Assembly (NCBI RefSeq): GCF_016508585.1
Contig: NZ_JADVOP010000003.1
Span: 1-64,000 of the forward strand
Origin: Acinetobacter baumannii
GTDB taxonomy: Bacteria; Pseudomonadota; Gammaproteobacteria; Pseudomonadales; Moraxellaceae
Length of the DNA stretch: 64,000 bases
Direction of reading: 5' to 3'
The position numbers and the translations under genes are program-made. How positions within the stretch are numbered: position 1 is the first letter of the stretch; the number at the start of each line of letters is the position of its first letter. The notes beneath the pieces were generated by a model. It had not been told where the DNA came from, did no database searches, and worked only from the letters and a program-made list of their open reading frames with translations. Of the stretch, positions 10,293-20,194 are shown piece by piece.

Positions 10293-13000
10293 TATTTCTC
10301 CTCAGTAGATTCAGTATAAGCTGCAACTTCCTGCACAGATGGATGCGCCTGAGGTAACCATGCAACTGGACGGTCAACATCAAGTTCGAATGAAGAAATC
10401 GCATCTTTCACTAAACGTGCGTCCACTTCACCTTCATCAGCCAGTTTTTTCAATGTTGCCACCACAATGTGAGCCGCATCTACACCGAAATAGCTACGCA
10501 AGTTACCACGCGTATCCGAACGACCGTAACCATCTGTACCTAAAGTGACATATGGACGGCTATCCGGGAGGTAAGCACGGATCTGCTCGCTATAGGCACG
10601 CATATGATCTGTTGCTGAAACCACGATACCATCCGTATCGCGCAACTGTTGAGATACCCAAGATTCTTGACCGTCTTCGAGTGGATGCAAGCGATTGTAT
10701 TCTTCAACAGCCATACCATCACGAGCCAATTCATTGAAGCTGGTGACACTCCATACATTGGAATGAATTTGGTACTCATCACGTAAAATCTGTGCTGCTT
10801 TGATCACTTCACGTAGAATTACACCTGAACCCAATAACTGCACTGTTGCTTTTTCATCTTGCTTGAATAAATACATACCGCGCTTGATGCCTTCTTCAGC
10901 ACCTTCAGGCAATGCAGGTTGGTCGTAGTTTTCATTCATCAGCGTCAGGTAATAGAACACGCGCTCTTGATTGACATACATGCGCTGTAAACCATCATGC
11001 ACAATCACTGCCAATTCATAACCGAAACAAGGATCATAAGCCACACAGTTTGGAATGGTTGCCGCCAAGATATGTGAATGACCATCTTGGTGCTGTAAAC
11101 CTTCACCATTCAATGTCGTACGACCTGCTGTTGCACCACACAAGAAACCTTGTGCTTGAGAATCACCTGCAGCCCATGCGATATCACCGATACGTTGGAA
11201 ACCAAACATAGAGTAATACATATACATTGGAATCATTGGCAAGTTATTGGTTGAATAACTTGTACCCAATGCTGACCAAGCACTCATCGCACCTGCTTCA
11301 TTGATTCCTTCCTGTAACATGTGACCATCTTTGGCTTCACGATAGTTCATGAGCTGTTCTTGGTCTTCAGGCGTATAGTTTTGTCCATGTGCAGCATAGA
11401 TACCTAACTGACGGAACATTCCTTCCAAACCGAAAGTACGCGCTTCATCAGGTACAATTGGAACAACACGGTCTTTGATGGCTTTTTCTTTTAACAATGC
11501 TGCAATCAAACGCACCATCACCATCGTTGTAGACTGTTCTTTACCGCCACTGCCTTTTAACACGCCATCAAATACTGAAAGTTCAGGAATTGCCAAAGCT
11601 TCACTTTCTTTACGGCGTGCCGGTAAATAACCACCTAAAGCTTCACGGCGTGCTTTCATATATTTCAATTCAGGTGAGTTTTCACCAGGACGATAGAATG
11701 GCAATTCTTCAAGCTGCTCATCATTGAATGGCAAATTGAAGCGATCACGCACATATTTTAATGAATCAAGCTGCATTTTCTTGATTTGATGCGTTTTGTT
11801 GACTGCTTCGATTTCATCAGACAAACCGTAACCTTTCACAGTTTTCGCCAAGATGACCGTAGGTTGACCATTGCTGGTCATAGCTGCCGCATAAGCTGCA
11901 TAAACTTTATAAGGATCATGGCCACCACGATTTAGATTATCAATATCCTCATCGCTCAAACCTTTCACCAATTCCGCCGCTTCTGGATATCTGCCAAAGA
12001 ATTTTTCGCGAGTATATGCACCGCCTTTGACTTGGTAGCGTTGATATTCGCCATCCAGAGTTTCATCCATCAGTGCTTTCAAAGCACCAGAAGTATCCTT
12101 ATCAAGCAGTGGGTCCCAATGGCGTCCCCAAACCACTTTAATCACACGCCAACCGGCACCACGGAATAATGATTCAAGCTCTTGGATAATTTTACCATTA
12201 CCACGAACAGGACCATCCAAACGCTGTAAGTTACAGTTGACCACCCAGATTAGGTTATCGAGCTTTTCACGCCCTGCAAGCGAGATCGCACCCAAACTTT
12301 CTGGCTCATCCATCTCACCATCGCCAAGATAAGCCCAAACCTTACGGTTTTCCTCTTTGATCAAACCACGATTCATTAAATATTTTTGAATGTGCGCTTG
12401 ATAAATGGACATGATCGGACCAAGACCCATCGAAACTGTTGGGAATTGCCAGTAATCAGGCATCAAGTAAGGATGAGGATAGCTTGAAAGCCCCTGACCG
12501 CCCACTTCACGACGGAAGTTACTCAATTGATCTTCAGTTAAACGACCTTCCAGGAATGAACGTGCATAAATCCCAGGCGCACAGTGTCCTTGGTAATAAA
12601 TCATATCGCCGCCAAAGCTATCACTATTGGCACGGAAGAAATGGTTAAAACCAACATCATATAAAGTTGCAGATGAAGCGAAACTTGCCAAGTGACCACC
12701 TAAGTCATCACCTGTTTTATTGGCACGCAGTACCATTGCCAATGCATTCCAACGGATCAATGCACGAATGCGGCGTTCCATATCTTGGTCGCCCGGCATT
12801 GCTGGAGATTCTTCTACAGGAATGGTATTTAAATAAGGAGTATTTAGACGCTGAATGGGAACATGCTTTGAAATGGCTTGCTGATATAATTTTTCTAATA
12901 AAAACGCAGCACGTTCAGTCCCCATATGCTGGAGCACTGAATCAAAGGCATCTTGCCATTCTTGTGTTTCCTGAGCGTCGCTATCACCGTAATACGCCAT
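10292..13000 (-). CDS. aceE: Pyruvate dehydrogenase E1 component AceE (homodimeric type)
   Basis: AceE decarboxylates pyruvate with thiamine diphosphate and passes the acetyl group to the lipoyl arm of AceF. At 902 residues it is the homodimeric proteobacterial E1. The ThDP motif is seen as LGDGEMDEPES near residue 226 and continues to NLIWVVNCNLQRLDGPVRGN. Other family segments are SFGGDMIYYQGH and TAGRTTLNGEGLQHQDGHSH. It is first in the aceE-aceF operon, and the third subunit gene (lpd) is not adjacent in this window. I see no pdhR-like regulator nearby. Confidence 0.98.
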   Translation of the reverse strand: MAYYGDSDAQETQEWQDAFDSVLQHMGTERAAFLLEKLYQQAISKHVPIQRLNTPYLNTIPVEESPAMPGDQDMERRIRALIRWNALAMVLRANKTGDDLGGHLASFASSATLYDVGFNHFFRANSDSFGGDMIYYQGHCAPGIYARSFLEGRLTEDQLSNFRREVGGQGLSSYPHPYLMPDYWQFPTVSMGLGPIMSIYQAHIQKYLMNRGLIKEENRKVWAYLGDGEMDEPESLGAISLAGREKLDNLIWVVNCNLQRLDGPVRGNGKIIQELESLFRGAGWRVIKVVWGRHWDPLLDKDTSGALKALMDETLDGEYQRYQVKGGAYTREKFFGRYPEAAELVKGLSDEDIDNLNRGGHDPYKVYAAYAAAMTSNGQPTVILAKTVKGYGLSDEIEAVNKTHQIKKMQLDSLKYVRDRFNLPFNDEQLEELPFYRPGENSPELKYMKARREALGGYLPARRKESEALAIPELSVFDGVLKGSGGKEQSTTMVMVRLIAALLKEKAIKDRVVPIVPDEARTFGLEGMFRQLGIYAAHGQNYTPEDQEQLMNYREAKDGHMLQEGINEAGAMSAWSALGTSYSTNNLPMIPMYMYYSMFGFQRIGDIAWAAGDSQAQGFLCGATAGRTTLNGEGLQHQDGHSHILAATIPNCVAYDPCFGYELAVIVHDGLQRMYVNQERVFYYLTLMNENYDQPALPEGAEEGIKRGMYLFKQDEKATVQLLGSGVILREVIKAAQILRDEYQIHSNVWSVTSFNELARDGMAVEEYNRLHPLEDGQESWVSQQLRDTDGIVVSATDHMRAYSEQIRAYLPDSRPYVTLGTDGYGRSDTRGNLRSYFGVDAAHIVVATLKKLADEGEVDARLVKDAISSFELDVDRPVAWLPQAHPSVQEVAAYTESTEEK

Positions 13001-13142
13001 TTTCCACTTACTCCTTGAATAGTTTTCTATATATTATATGTATCATGTTTTAGCCCTGTTAAGTTATCGTTACAGACGAATGCAGATTGTAGGTATTATT
13101 TAGGAACTAAATAGTTGTTGACTAAATGACACTTAAAATAAC

Positions 13143-13171
13143 AAAAAACCGCCAATAATGGCGGTTTTTTA
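13143..13171 (-). terminator. Bidirectional-looking terminator after the M23 peptidase gene
   Basis: The stem ACCGCCA/TGGCGGT with a 4-base loop is flanked by A and T tracts on either side. It lies about 110 bases past the M23 gene stop and upstream of aceE. Confidence 0.8.
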
Positions 13172-13281
13172 TACAATATAAATTCAATTTAATGCTAGTC
13201 TGAATACAGGATTTAATTCAACGCGACACTGAATATCATCCTCGTATACAACACAGCCACTCAATGAATTGGGTAATTGTT

Positions 13282-13959
13282 TTATGGCAACATTGCTAGG
13301 TAAGAAGAAGGATTCTTGCGTTGACCATCTTTTACAACTTCATAATGTAAATGAGGACCTGTACAACGACCTGTACAGCCTACATTTGCAATATGCTCGC
13401 CTGCCTTGACCTGATCACCTACACGAGCAATCAGACGAGACGCATGTGCATAACGAGTGATATAGCCATTACCGTGATTGATTTCAACATATTGACCATA
13501 GCCTGTACCCCAACCTGATTTGGTTACAATACCGGGGCCTGTGGCATAGATTGGTGTACCGCTTGGTGCAGAAAGGTCTAAACCTGAATGATGTTCAGCA
13601 CGACCACCCATGGTACGACCACCAAAGTCAGAACTTACACGCTTCATGTCTGGAAGTGGATGAGTCACCAACCATGAATATGGAGAACCTGCTGAATAAC
13701 GAGAAGTGGAATTTGAGCTAGAACCGTATTTTTGAGCAATGCTTGCGTTGTTTAGCTCAATAGGAGCATCTGAACTGCGTAGCGTGACATTCATTTTTGC
13801 CGAAGCAGGAAGGTCTAAATCATCTGGATTGTAAGAACCTTGAGAAAGTGTCTTGGATAATTTTTCTAAACGATCTGGAGTTTGAATCAAGTCTGCGAAT
13901 GTCGCAGTAGCAGCTGAAGCAGCTAGAGTAAAAGCTAATAAAATACGTCGCGTATGCAT
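13282..13959 (-). CDS. M23 family (LytM-type) metallopeptidase, exported
   Basis: This is a 225-residue protein with a signal peptide at residues 1-22 (hydrophobic core, AATATFA). A low-complexity Ser-rich linker near 80-92 precedes a LytM domain from about residue 110. Zinc ligands are seen in HHSGLDLSAP, and the HxH in GPHLHYEV, with the middle histidine in ITRYAHAS. Members cleave peptidoglycan cross-links or activate amidases. Unlike the common GSTGRSTGPHLH sequence, this copy reads GCTGRCTGPHLH, giving two cysteines next to the active site that could form a disulfide in the periplasm. The substrate is not known. Confidence 0.9.
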   Translation of the reverse strand: MHTRRILLAFTLAASAATATFADLIQTPDRLEKLSKTLSQGSYNPDDLDLPASAKMNVTLRSSDAPIELNNASIAQKYGSSSNSTSRYSAGSPYSWLVTHPLPDMKRVSSDFGGRTMGGRAEHHSGLDLSAPSGTPIYATGPGIVTKSGWGTGYGQYVEINHGNGYITRYAHASRLIARVGDQVKAGEHIANVGCTGRCTGPHLHYEVVKDGQRKNPSSYLAMLP

Positions 13960-14064
13960 AAAAACCTCTTTAACTGTTTTTGGTCAAGTTTCTTGTGTGA
14001 TCTCATCCTTGATATCTGCTGAAACAAGCGCTTAAGATAGGACATAAACATGTAGGAACAATGT

Positions 14065-14514
14065 ATGTCTGAACCCAAAAACGTCTTTCAACCAACAAGA
14101 CAACACTTAAAAACAGGAAACTTATCGTTTCTTACAAAGCAAGTTGCTGAATGGCAAAAACTTACTAAATTAATTCAACCGCTACTTCCTCAACCTGAGA
14201 ATTGGCGGGTTGTCTGTTATCAATACGGTATTTTGACGATCACCGGTGAAAATCAAGCCATGATTAGTCAACTCGGTTATCTTCAAAAACAGTATATTTC
14301 TCAATTATCACAAATCAATGAACTACGTGATTTACAAAAACTACAAGTCCGATTACATATTGAAAATAACAATACTGAAACGTCCTTACAACCCCATAAA
14401 ACGGTAAGCTCGATGCAACCTGCAACATCCGAAATGTTACAAAATGCCGCTAGTTTCGTGAACGACCCTAAGCTTAGCCAAGCTCTACTACGTTTGGCAA
14501 GCAATAAAAAGTAA
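14065..14514 (+). CDS. dciA: DciA-like DUF721 protein, putative replicative helicase loader
   Basis: The 149-residue protein has a DUF721-type N-terminal domain of about 90 residues (start ending near LRDLQKLQVRL) and a loose polar tail. DciA proteins load or stimulate DnaB helicase in bacteria that lack DnaC, and the gene commonly sits beside lpxC/secM. That same neighbourhood is seen here, with lpxC convergent 98 bases away. An AGGA lies 9 bases before ATG 14065. The domain match is from overall pattern and context, so the loader function is inferred. Confidence 0.75.
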   Translation: MSEPKNVFQPTRQHLKTGNLSFLTKQVAEWQKLTKLIQPLLPQPENWRVVCYQYGILTITGENQAMISQLGYLQKQYISQLSQINELRDLQKLQVRLHIENNNTETSLQPHKTVSSMQPATSEMLQNAASFVNDPKLSQALLRLASNKK

Positions 14515-14612
14515 ACAGAATAGATAAAATTAAGATTTGAAACTGTTTAAAATATGACTTAATTCACACTTATTAATGTTATACTATAACACAATCTAGA
14601 GAACACAATGAC

Positions 14613-15515
14613 TTATGTCACATTGACGAAATGAATTGGACACAATTTCTCGTCATCAAATGTTACAATTTCATAGCTGCTTGGATCACTTTTCACATTG
14701 CGTAAAAGCTGATTATTCAAAGCATGACCAGATTTATAACCATCAAATTTGGCAATAATTTGATGTCCGAGCAAATATAAATCGCCAACAGCATCTAGAA
14801 TTTTATGACGTACAAACTCGTCAGCAAAACGCAATCCTTCCTCATTGACGACGCCAGTATCATCCAAACCCACAGCGTTATCCAAACTTGCACCCAATGC
14901 TAGATTATTGGCTTTTAAATAATCTAAATCTTTCATAAAGCCAAAGGTACGAGCACCACTGACTTCATATACAAATGTTTCAGTTGAAAAATCAATGGTT
15001 GCTGATTGATATTCTTTAGCAAAGGCTGGATGATCAAAGTCAATGGTAAAGTTTATTTGGAAACCATCATGGGGAGAAAAAATTGCACGCTTATCATCAA
15101 TCAACGCTTCAACAGGTTTGAGAATACGAATAAATTTCTTCGGTGCATCCTGTTCAACCAACTCACCTTGCATGAGTAAGTAAATAAATGGACCGGCACT
15201 TCCATCCATAATCGGAATCTCAGACGCCGAGACTTCGATAATCAGGTTATCTATCCCTAAACCTGCAATCGCACTGGTGACATGTTCAATCGTGCCGATT
15301 TTGGTTTCTTTACTGACCAAGTTTGAACACATGAATGCTTCTTGGATCAGTTGGGCATCTGCCGGGATATCAACAGGCGGATTTAAATCGATGCGTCGAA
15401 ATACAATACCCCCGTCCGCCACATGAGGCAAAAAGTTAATCATGACTTTTTGTCCACTATGTAGTCCGATGCCACTCGCTTTAACGACTCGCTTCAGGGT
15501 ACGTTGTTTCAACAT
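14613..15515 (-). CDS. lpxC: UDP-3-O-acyl-N-acetylglucosamine deacetylase LpxC
   Basis: LpxC catalyses the committed step of lipid A synthesis. The open frame can be extended upstream to 15614, but the conserved N-terminus [11 protein letters not shown] begins at ATG 15515. The extension would overlap the ftsZ terminator, so 15515 is the start (300 residues). Zinc ligands are in TIEHVTSA (near residue 79) and in [16 protein letters not shown] (near 238). It is the last gene of the division cluster but is separated from ftsZ by a terminator, so it is probably expressed from its own promoter. Confidence 0.97.
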   Translation of the reverse strand: MLKQRTLKRVVKASGIGLHSGQKVMINFLPHVADGGIVFRRIDLNPPVDIPADAQLIQEAFMCSNLVSKETKIGTIEHVTSAIAGLGIDNLIIEVSASEIPIMDGSAGPFIYLLMQGELVEQDAPKKFIRILKPVEALIDDKRAIFSPHDGFQINFTIDFDHPAFAKEYQSATIDFSTETFVYEVSGARTFGFMKDLDYLKANNLALGASLDNAVGLDDTGVVNEEGLRFADEFVRHKILDAVGDLYLLGHQIIAKFDGYKSGHALNNQLLRNVKSDPSSYEIVTFDDEKLCPIHFVNVT

Positions 15516-15576
15516 GCTAATTCGGTCTTCATTCTCAAATCCGCTATACGTTAGCACATTTAGCCATTGATAAAAA

Positions 15577-15609
15577 ACAAAAAAGGTAATGAATCTCACT
15601 ACCTTTTTC
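15577..15609 (-). terminator. Terminator between ftsZ and lpxC
   Basis: The stem AAAAAGGTA/TACCTTTTT is followed by TTG-rich sequence on the minus strand, directly after ftsZ and before lpxC. Confidence 0.75.
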
Positions 15610-15640
15610 GACAATATTAAATCTTTTTAATATTTTTCAA

Positions 15641-16834
15641 TCATTTACGCTGTTGATTTTTCAAATAATCTTGAATGCTCATTGGCGTAGAACGACCACT
15701 TGAACTTGGTGCCGTCACAGGTACGCCTTCTTCCTGACGCTGTTTATTGATTGCCGGAATATCATCTTCATCCACAGCTTGGGAATGGGTTTGTTGTAAA
15801 TGTGTCTGTGCTGCACTATTTACATGCGTTCTACGTCTCGCTTCAGTCGCGTCACTTGCGTTACGTGTCAGACCTGTTGCTATCACAGTCACACGGATTT
15901 CATCACGTGCATCTGGATCAAATACGGTACCAAAGAACACTTCACCTTCTTCAAGGTCAACAATTTGGTTAACTACATCTGTGATCACTTCTGTTTCACG
16001 TAAAGTCACATCCGCACCGCCAGTAATGTTGATCAACACACCTTTAGCGTTCATGATATTTACATTATCCAGCAACGGACTACGAATCGCCAAACGCGCA
16101 GCTTCTTCAGCACGATCTGGACCACTACTTTTACCTTCACCCATCATGGCATAACCACGGGTACTCATTGCAGTTTTCAAGTCAGCAAAGTCAAGGTTAA
16201 TATGACCCGGGCGCACCACTAAATCAAAAATACTACGAACAGCATTCAACAATACGTCATCGGCTTTACGGTAAGCATCCTGCATAGAGATGTCACCATA
16301 AACGCTGAGAAGGCGTTGATTTGGAATAATAATTAAAGAATCAACATGCTGTTCTAATGCTTCGATCCCTTTTTCAGCTGAACGCTGACGGCGACGGCCT
16401 TCGAAATTGAATGGCGTAGTCACAACACCTACAGTTAAAATTCCCATTTCCTGAGCAATTTCAGCAACAACGGGCGCAGCACCTGTCCCTGTCCCCCCCC
16501 CCATACCGGCAGTGACAAACACCATATCCGCACCTTCAAGATGCTGACGAATTTGTTCGCGGCTTTCTTCAGCAGCAATTTGACCTACATCCGGGTTCGC
16601 TCCTGCACCTAAACCACGTGTACTTTGCTCACCAAGTTGCATTTTAAAAGGCGCATTCATACGATCCAGAGCTTGTTTATCTGTATTTGCACAGACAAAT
16701 TTCACGCCCTTAATGTCAGATTGCACCATGTGTTGTACAGCATTACCACCGCCGCCACCAACACCAAACACAGTAAAACGGGCTTGACCGTTGTTATCGG
16801 TTTGTCCATCGTCTAAAAATTCAAATGAGGCCAT
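15641..16834 (-). CDS. ftsZ: Cell division GTPase FtsZ
   Basis: FtsZ is the tubulin homologue that forms the division ring. The 397-residue protein has the nucleotide-binding [10 protein letters not shown] at residues 24-33 and the tubulin signature GGGTGTG at 112-118. The T7 loop [11 protein letters not shown] is near 183. A variable linker leads to the conserved C-terminal peptide [11 protein letters not shown], which binds FtsA and ZipA. Residues 111-114 are encoded by ten consecutive G bases. It is the distal gene of the murG-to-ftsZ run, with a 163-base gap before it that probably holds an extra promoter. Confidence 0.98.
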   Translation of the reverse strand: MASFEFLDDGQTDNNGQARFTVFGVGGGGGNAVQHMVQSDIKGVKFVCANTDKQALDRMNAPFKMQLGEQSTRGLGAGANPDVGQIAAEESREQIRQHLEGADMVFVTAGMGGGTGTGAAPVVAEIAQEMGILTVGVVTTPFNFEGRRRQRSAEKGIEALEQHVDSLIIIPNQRLLSVYGDISMQDAYRKADDVLLNAVRSIFDLVVRPGHINLDFADLKTAMSTRGYAMMGEGKSSGPDRAEEAARLAIRSPLLDNVNIMNAKGVLINITGGADVTLRETEVITDVVNQIVDLEEGEVFFGTVFDPDARDEIRVTVIATGLTRNASDATEARRRTHVNSAAQTHLQQTHSQAVDEDDIPAINKQRQEEGVPVTAPSSSGRSTPMSIQDYLKNQQRK

Positions 16835-16997
16835 GACCTTTAGATTTCCTAATATAATGTGGCAGTCACTTAAGCCCGTATACTGCCTTGATCTTCAATA
16901 ATAAAAATTGTTTTTAGGATGCTGTTCATTACAGAGCTTGTCAAGTATTGGCTAGAACACTTACAACTTCCTAACAATATTCCCAAAAAAAATACAC

Positions 16998-18260
16998 CTA
17001 AAAAATACCTTTTAATTTGTTATTCAAGGCATTCCAACCATTCACAATTCGGTCAAAGAATGGTCTTCCCCCTTGAACTTCAGGCTCCTCAATTGCCTCT
17101 TGCATGTCACTTTGACTAAATAAAAGTAAACCTGCCGCTGTAGCATACATTGAACGACGCAGTGAAGGTAAGTTCTGATCGTCGGTGACCACTTGTAAAG
17201 GTGGATTGCCTAGATGTGCAGAAACGCCCAACATACGACGCGCCAAAGTCACCATCCCTTCAATTTGACAAACATCACCTGTCAGTACAACACCATGATA
17301 CAGGCTTTGCAGGGCGCCTCGCTGTTCCAATTCGTAGCGCACTTTGGTTAAAATATCTTCATAACGTGCAATAATGATTTCAGCAAGTTCTATGCGACTG
17401 ATGGTTTGCGGACCATCGATTGCCTCAAACTGAATCATATGATCAGGTTTGACTTGATGGATATCGACACAACCGTGAAGCAACTTGATCCGTTCGGCTT
17501 CTTCAGTTGTGGTTTGCAACACTGTCGCAATATCACGTGTTACATTTTCGCCACCACATTGAATGGTGCTGGCTAAAGCCAAATGACCTTCTATATAAAC
17601 AGCGATATTGGTGGTACCTGCGCCAATATCGAGTAGGCAAACACCATATTCTTTTTCATCTTTCAGCAAACTGCCTTCAGCAGTTGCCAAACATGAAACC
17701 ACCATTTTCTCAACAGAAATATTGGCGCCTTTCATGGCGCGATCCAAGTTCTGCATAGTACTGATCGGCATCATCATTAATTGATAATGCGCAGTCATAC
17801 TATTGGCAGATAAGTTAATCGGATTCTGCACCCATTCACTGGAATCATCCAACTCAAACCCTAAAGGTACAGCACTCGCCAAATAATGATCGGCTGCCAT
17901 ATGACTGGCTTTTGCCAACTCTAGGGCACGCACCACTTCAGTTGTGGTGATGGTACGTTCGGCATTTGAAATCGGGGTACGTCCAATTGCATAATGGCTT
18001 TGTAATTCAGTACTTGGAATCGACACCCATGCTGAATGTATACGACATTCAGCCATATCTTCAGCTTCTTGAACGGCCTGTTTAATTGCATTTGTGACTT
18101 TATCAAGGCTCACAATTTTGCCTTTATTCATTCCTTTATTACGTGCGCTTGCCATGCCAATGACCTGAATATTATCAGGGGCATGTACTTTACCAATCAG
18201 TACTGAAACTTTATGTGTCCCAATGTCAATTGCAACAACTGAGGGAACAGCTTCATTCAT
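16998..18260 (-). CDS. ftsA: Cell division protein FtsA
   Basis: FtsA is an actin-fold ATPase that tethers FtsZ to the membrane. ATP-binding motifs are IDIGTHKVSVLIG near the N-terminus and LLDIGAGTTNIAVY near residue 205. The C-terminal amphipathic membrane-targeting helix (FDRIVNGWNALNNKLKGIF) is present. I choose ATG 18260 over the GTG one codon upstream (420 residues). It lies 63 bases after ftsQ and precedes ftsZ in the usual order. Confidence 0.97.
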   Translation of the reverse strand: MNEAVPSVVAIDIGTHKVSVLIGKVHAPDNIQVIGMASARNKGMNKGKIVSLDKVTNAIKQAVQEAEDMAECRIHSAWVSIPSTELQSHYAIGRTPISNAERTITTTEVVRALELAKASHMAADHYLASAVPLGFELDDSSEWVQNPINLSANSMTAHYQLMMMPISTMQNLDRAMKGANISVEKMVVSCLATAEGSLLKDEKEYGVCLLDIGAGTTNIAVYIEGHLALASTIQCGGENVTRDIATVLQTTTEEAERIKLLHGCVDIHQVKPDHMIQFEAIDGPQTISRIELAEIIIARYEDILTKVRYELEQRGALQSLYHGVVLTGDVCQIEGMVTLARRMLGVSAHLGNPPLQVVTDDQNLPSLRRSMYATAAGLLLFSQSDMQEAIEEPEVQGGRPFFDRIVNGWNALNNKLKGIF

Positions 18261-18323
18261 CACTTTGCTACCATTATCTTCATTGTTTATGTTTGGCTCT
18301 ACGCCTCTTTTTCAAGCCACATA

Positions 18324-19178
18324 TTATGGCTGTGCAACGATCCCACCTGCAACGCCTATGTCATTACTGGTTACAACAAACTGACCGTTGGTAATTTTGG
18401 GTGGAACTGAATTTTTCCACTGAATTGCCAAACCATTTCGGTAACGCAGATCAATTGCAGAAATATTCGACCATACGGGTTTTAAATCTGTTTGTGCCAA
18501 GTGACTAAGACGTTGTAGCTTACTCATGGTTTGATCCTGATCAACAATCACACGCAGACCTGAATCAAACTGCATAAACCAAGTCATACGTTCAGTGAGA
18601 TAAAGCTCTTTTAAACGTAAATTGACTGGGTGAAATAATTGGTTAATTTCATTATAGCGACGCATCATGACTTTGGATTGGCTGAGTGGTCCATGAAGCA
18701 ACGGCAAATTGGAATGATTGGTCACCACTGCTTCACTGTAGACATCTCCAGCATCACTGAGTAATCGCCCTGTTCCCCAACGTGCGATTGCATGACGCGG
18801 CATAACGCGCACTCGAATACCATTTGGCCATGCGCGTGAAACCACTACACGGTCTACCCACGATACTTCCAGTGCTTTATCTCGAATTTGCTCCAAATCC
18901 GAGGTGAAATAATTATCTTTCACAACAGGTTTCAAGTGTTGTGTAATCGCCTGCGATTCAACCGAAGAGTCAGTTCCCACCACTTCAAGTGTTGCAACTC
19001 GCGCATCGGTGATCACTTTATAGAGACCATAGATTCCTGCAAATAATACAGCTATAGCAACAACCATAAGCAACCAGCTACCCACGTTCAGCAGTTTATC
19101 CTGACGTGTCGGTGGCTTATCGTGTATTGATGTAATCGCCGCTCGTTTGCGACGCATCGAAGCAGGAAGTTGAGCCAT
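18324..19178 (-). CDS. ftsQ: Cell division protein FtsQ
   Basis: FtsQ is a bitopic divisome protein that bridges FtsL/FtsB with the cytoplasmic ring. It has a basic cytoplasmic tail (residues 1-30), one membrane segment (about 32-54, LLNVGSWLLMVVAIAVLFAG), a POTRA domain (about 60-130, VATLEVVG to RVMPRHAIARWG) and the FtsQ beta domain. It starts 3 bases after the ddl stop. Length 284 is normal. Confidence 0.94.
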   Translation of the reverse strand: MAQLPASMRRKRAAITSIHDKPPTRQDKLLNVGSWLLMVVAIAVLFAGIYGLYKVITDARVATLEVVGTDSSVESQAITQHLKPVVKDNYFTSDLEQIRDKALEVSWVDRVVVSRAWPNGIRVRVMPRHAIARWGTGRLLSDAGDVYSEAVVTNHSNLPLLHGPLSQSKVMMRRYNEINQLFHPVNLRLKELYLTERMTWFMQFDSGLRVIVDQDQTMSKLQRLSHLAQTDLKPVWSNISAIDLRYRNGLAIQWKNSVPPKITNGQFVVTSNDIGVAGGIVAQP

Positions 19179-19181
19179 AAA

Positions 19182-20111
19182 TTAGTGAGCTTGTTCCGTG
19201 AGTGTTTGCGCTAAAATCGCAATACACAATTCATCAAAACTATAACCAACTGCTTTTGCAGCTTTAGGCACAAGAGAGTGACTGGTCATACCTGGAACAG
19301 TATTCACTTCTAATAGCCAAAAATTACCCTGCTCATCCAGCATCGCATCAATACGTCCCCATCCGCTAGCACCTACAGCTTGGAAAGCACGCAAACATAG
19401 CGCTTGAAGATTCTTTTCTTCAGCTTCACTTAAACCGCATGGAATACCATATTCCACATCATTACGGTTGTATTTTGCTTCGTAATCATAGAATGCTACA
19501 TCTGCTGGAGGTTGCAAACGAATCACGGGTAATGGCAAACCATTCAGGAATGAAATGGTATATTCACGCCCTGTAATCCATTTTTCCGCCATCACCACAG
19601 CATCATGTACCGTCGCTTTTTCAATTGCAGCAATCAGGTCTTGTGCTTTTTCAACCTTGCTCATTCCTACGCTTGAACCTTCGTGAACAGGCTTGATGAT
19701 TAACGGTAAGCCCAGGCTCTCGATCACTTCATTGAGATCAGAGTCTTTTGAAATAATACGATAAGGTGCGGTTGGCAGGTCTGAACCTTGCCAAATTTGT
19801 TTGGTTTTGACTTTATCCATACCAATCGCGGAACCTTGTACGCCTGTCCCTGTATAAGGAACATTCATCCATTCCAAGGCACCTTGGATTTGACCATCCT
19901 CACCCCCGCGACCATGCAGTACAATAAATGCACGATCATAGCCCACAAGTTCCGTCACACTACGCTCTTGCGGATCGAAAGCCTCAGCATTCACACCTGA
20001 ACGTAATAATGCTTCTAAAACAGCTTTACCACTATCTAATGACACCTCACGCTCAGCAGATTTACCACCAAGCAATACCGCTACTTTGCCGAATTTAGAA
20101 GCATTTGACAC
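19182..20111 (-). CDS. ddl: D-alanine--D-alanine ligase
   Basis: The enzyme joins two D-alanines with ATP for the peptidoglycan stem peptide. ATP-grasp features are HGRGGEDG near residue 64, the PVHEGSSVGMSKV loop near 142 and the C-terminal EVNTVPGMTSHSL with the magnesium and substrate ligands. Length 309 fits the DdlB type found in division clusters. Translation appears to start at a GTG (20111). It lies between murC and ftsQ. Confidence 0.97.
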   Translation of the reverse strand: MSNASKFGKVAVLLGGKSAEREVSLDSGKAVLEALLRSGVNAEAFDPQERSVTELVGYDRAFIVLHGRGGEDGQIQGALEWMNVPYTGTGVQGSAIGMDKVKTKQIWQGSDLPTAPYRIISKDSDLNEVIESLGLPLIIKPVHEGSSVGMSKVEKAQDLIAAIEKATVHDAVVMAEKWITGREYTISFLNGLPLPVIRLQPPADVAFYDYEAKYNRNDVEYGIPCGLSEAEEKNLQALCLRAFQAVGASGWGRIDAMLDEQGNFWLLEVNTVPGMTSHSLVPKAAKAVGYSFDELCIAILAQTLTEQAH

Positions 20112-20194
20112 GTTTAAATCCTTAAACTTATAAGTTAGTCAATTTCAATTTTTAAGACTGTATTCAAATCCAAATTTAAACACAGCCAAATCAA

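Noticed and set aside
12667-13053. 128-codon plus-strand frame over the aceE start
   Set aside because: It is antisense to the conserved aceE N-terminus and its promoter, with no ribosome binding site.
15747-16154. 135-codon plus-strand frame inside ftsZ
   Set aside because: It is antisense to well conserved FtsZ sequence; the composition follows from the sense codons.
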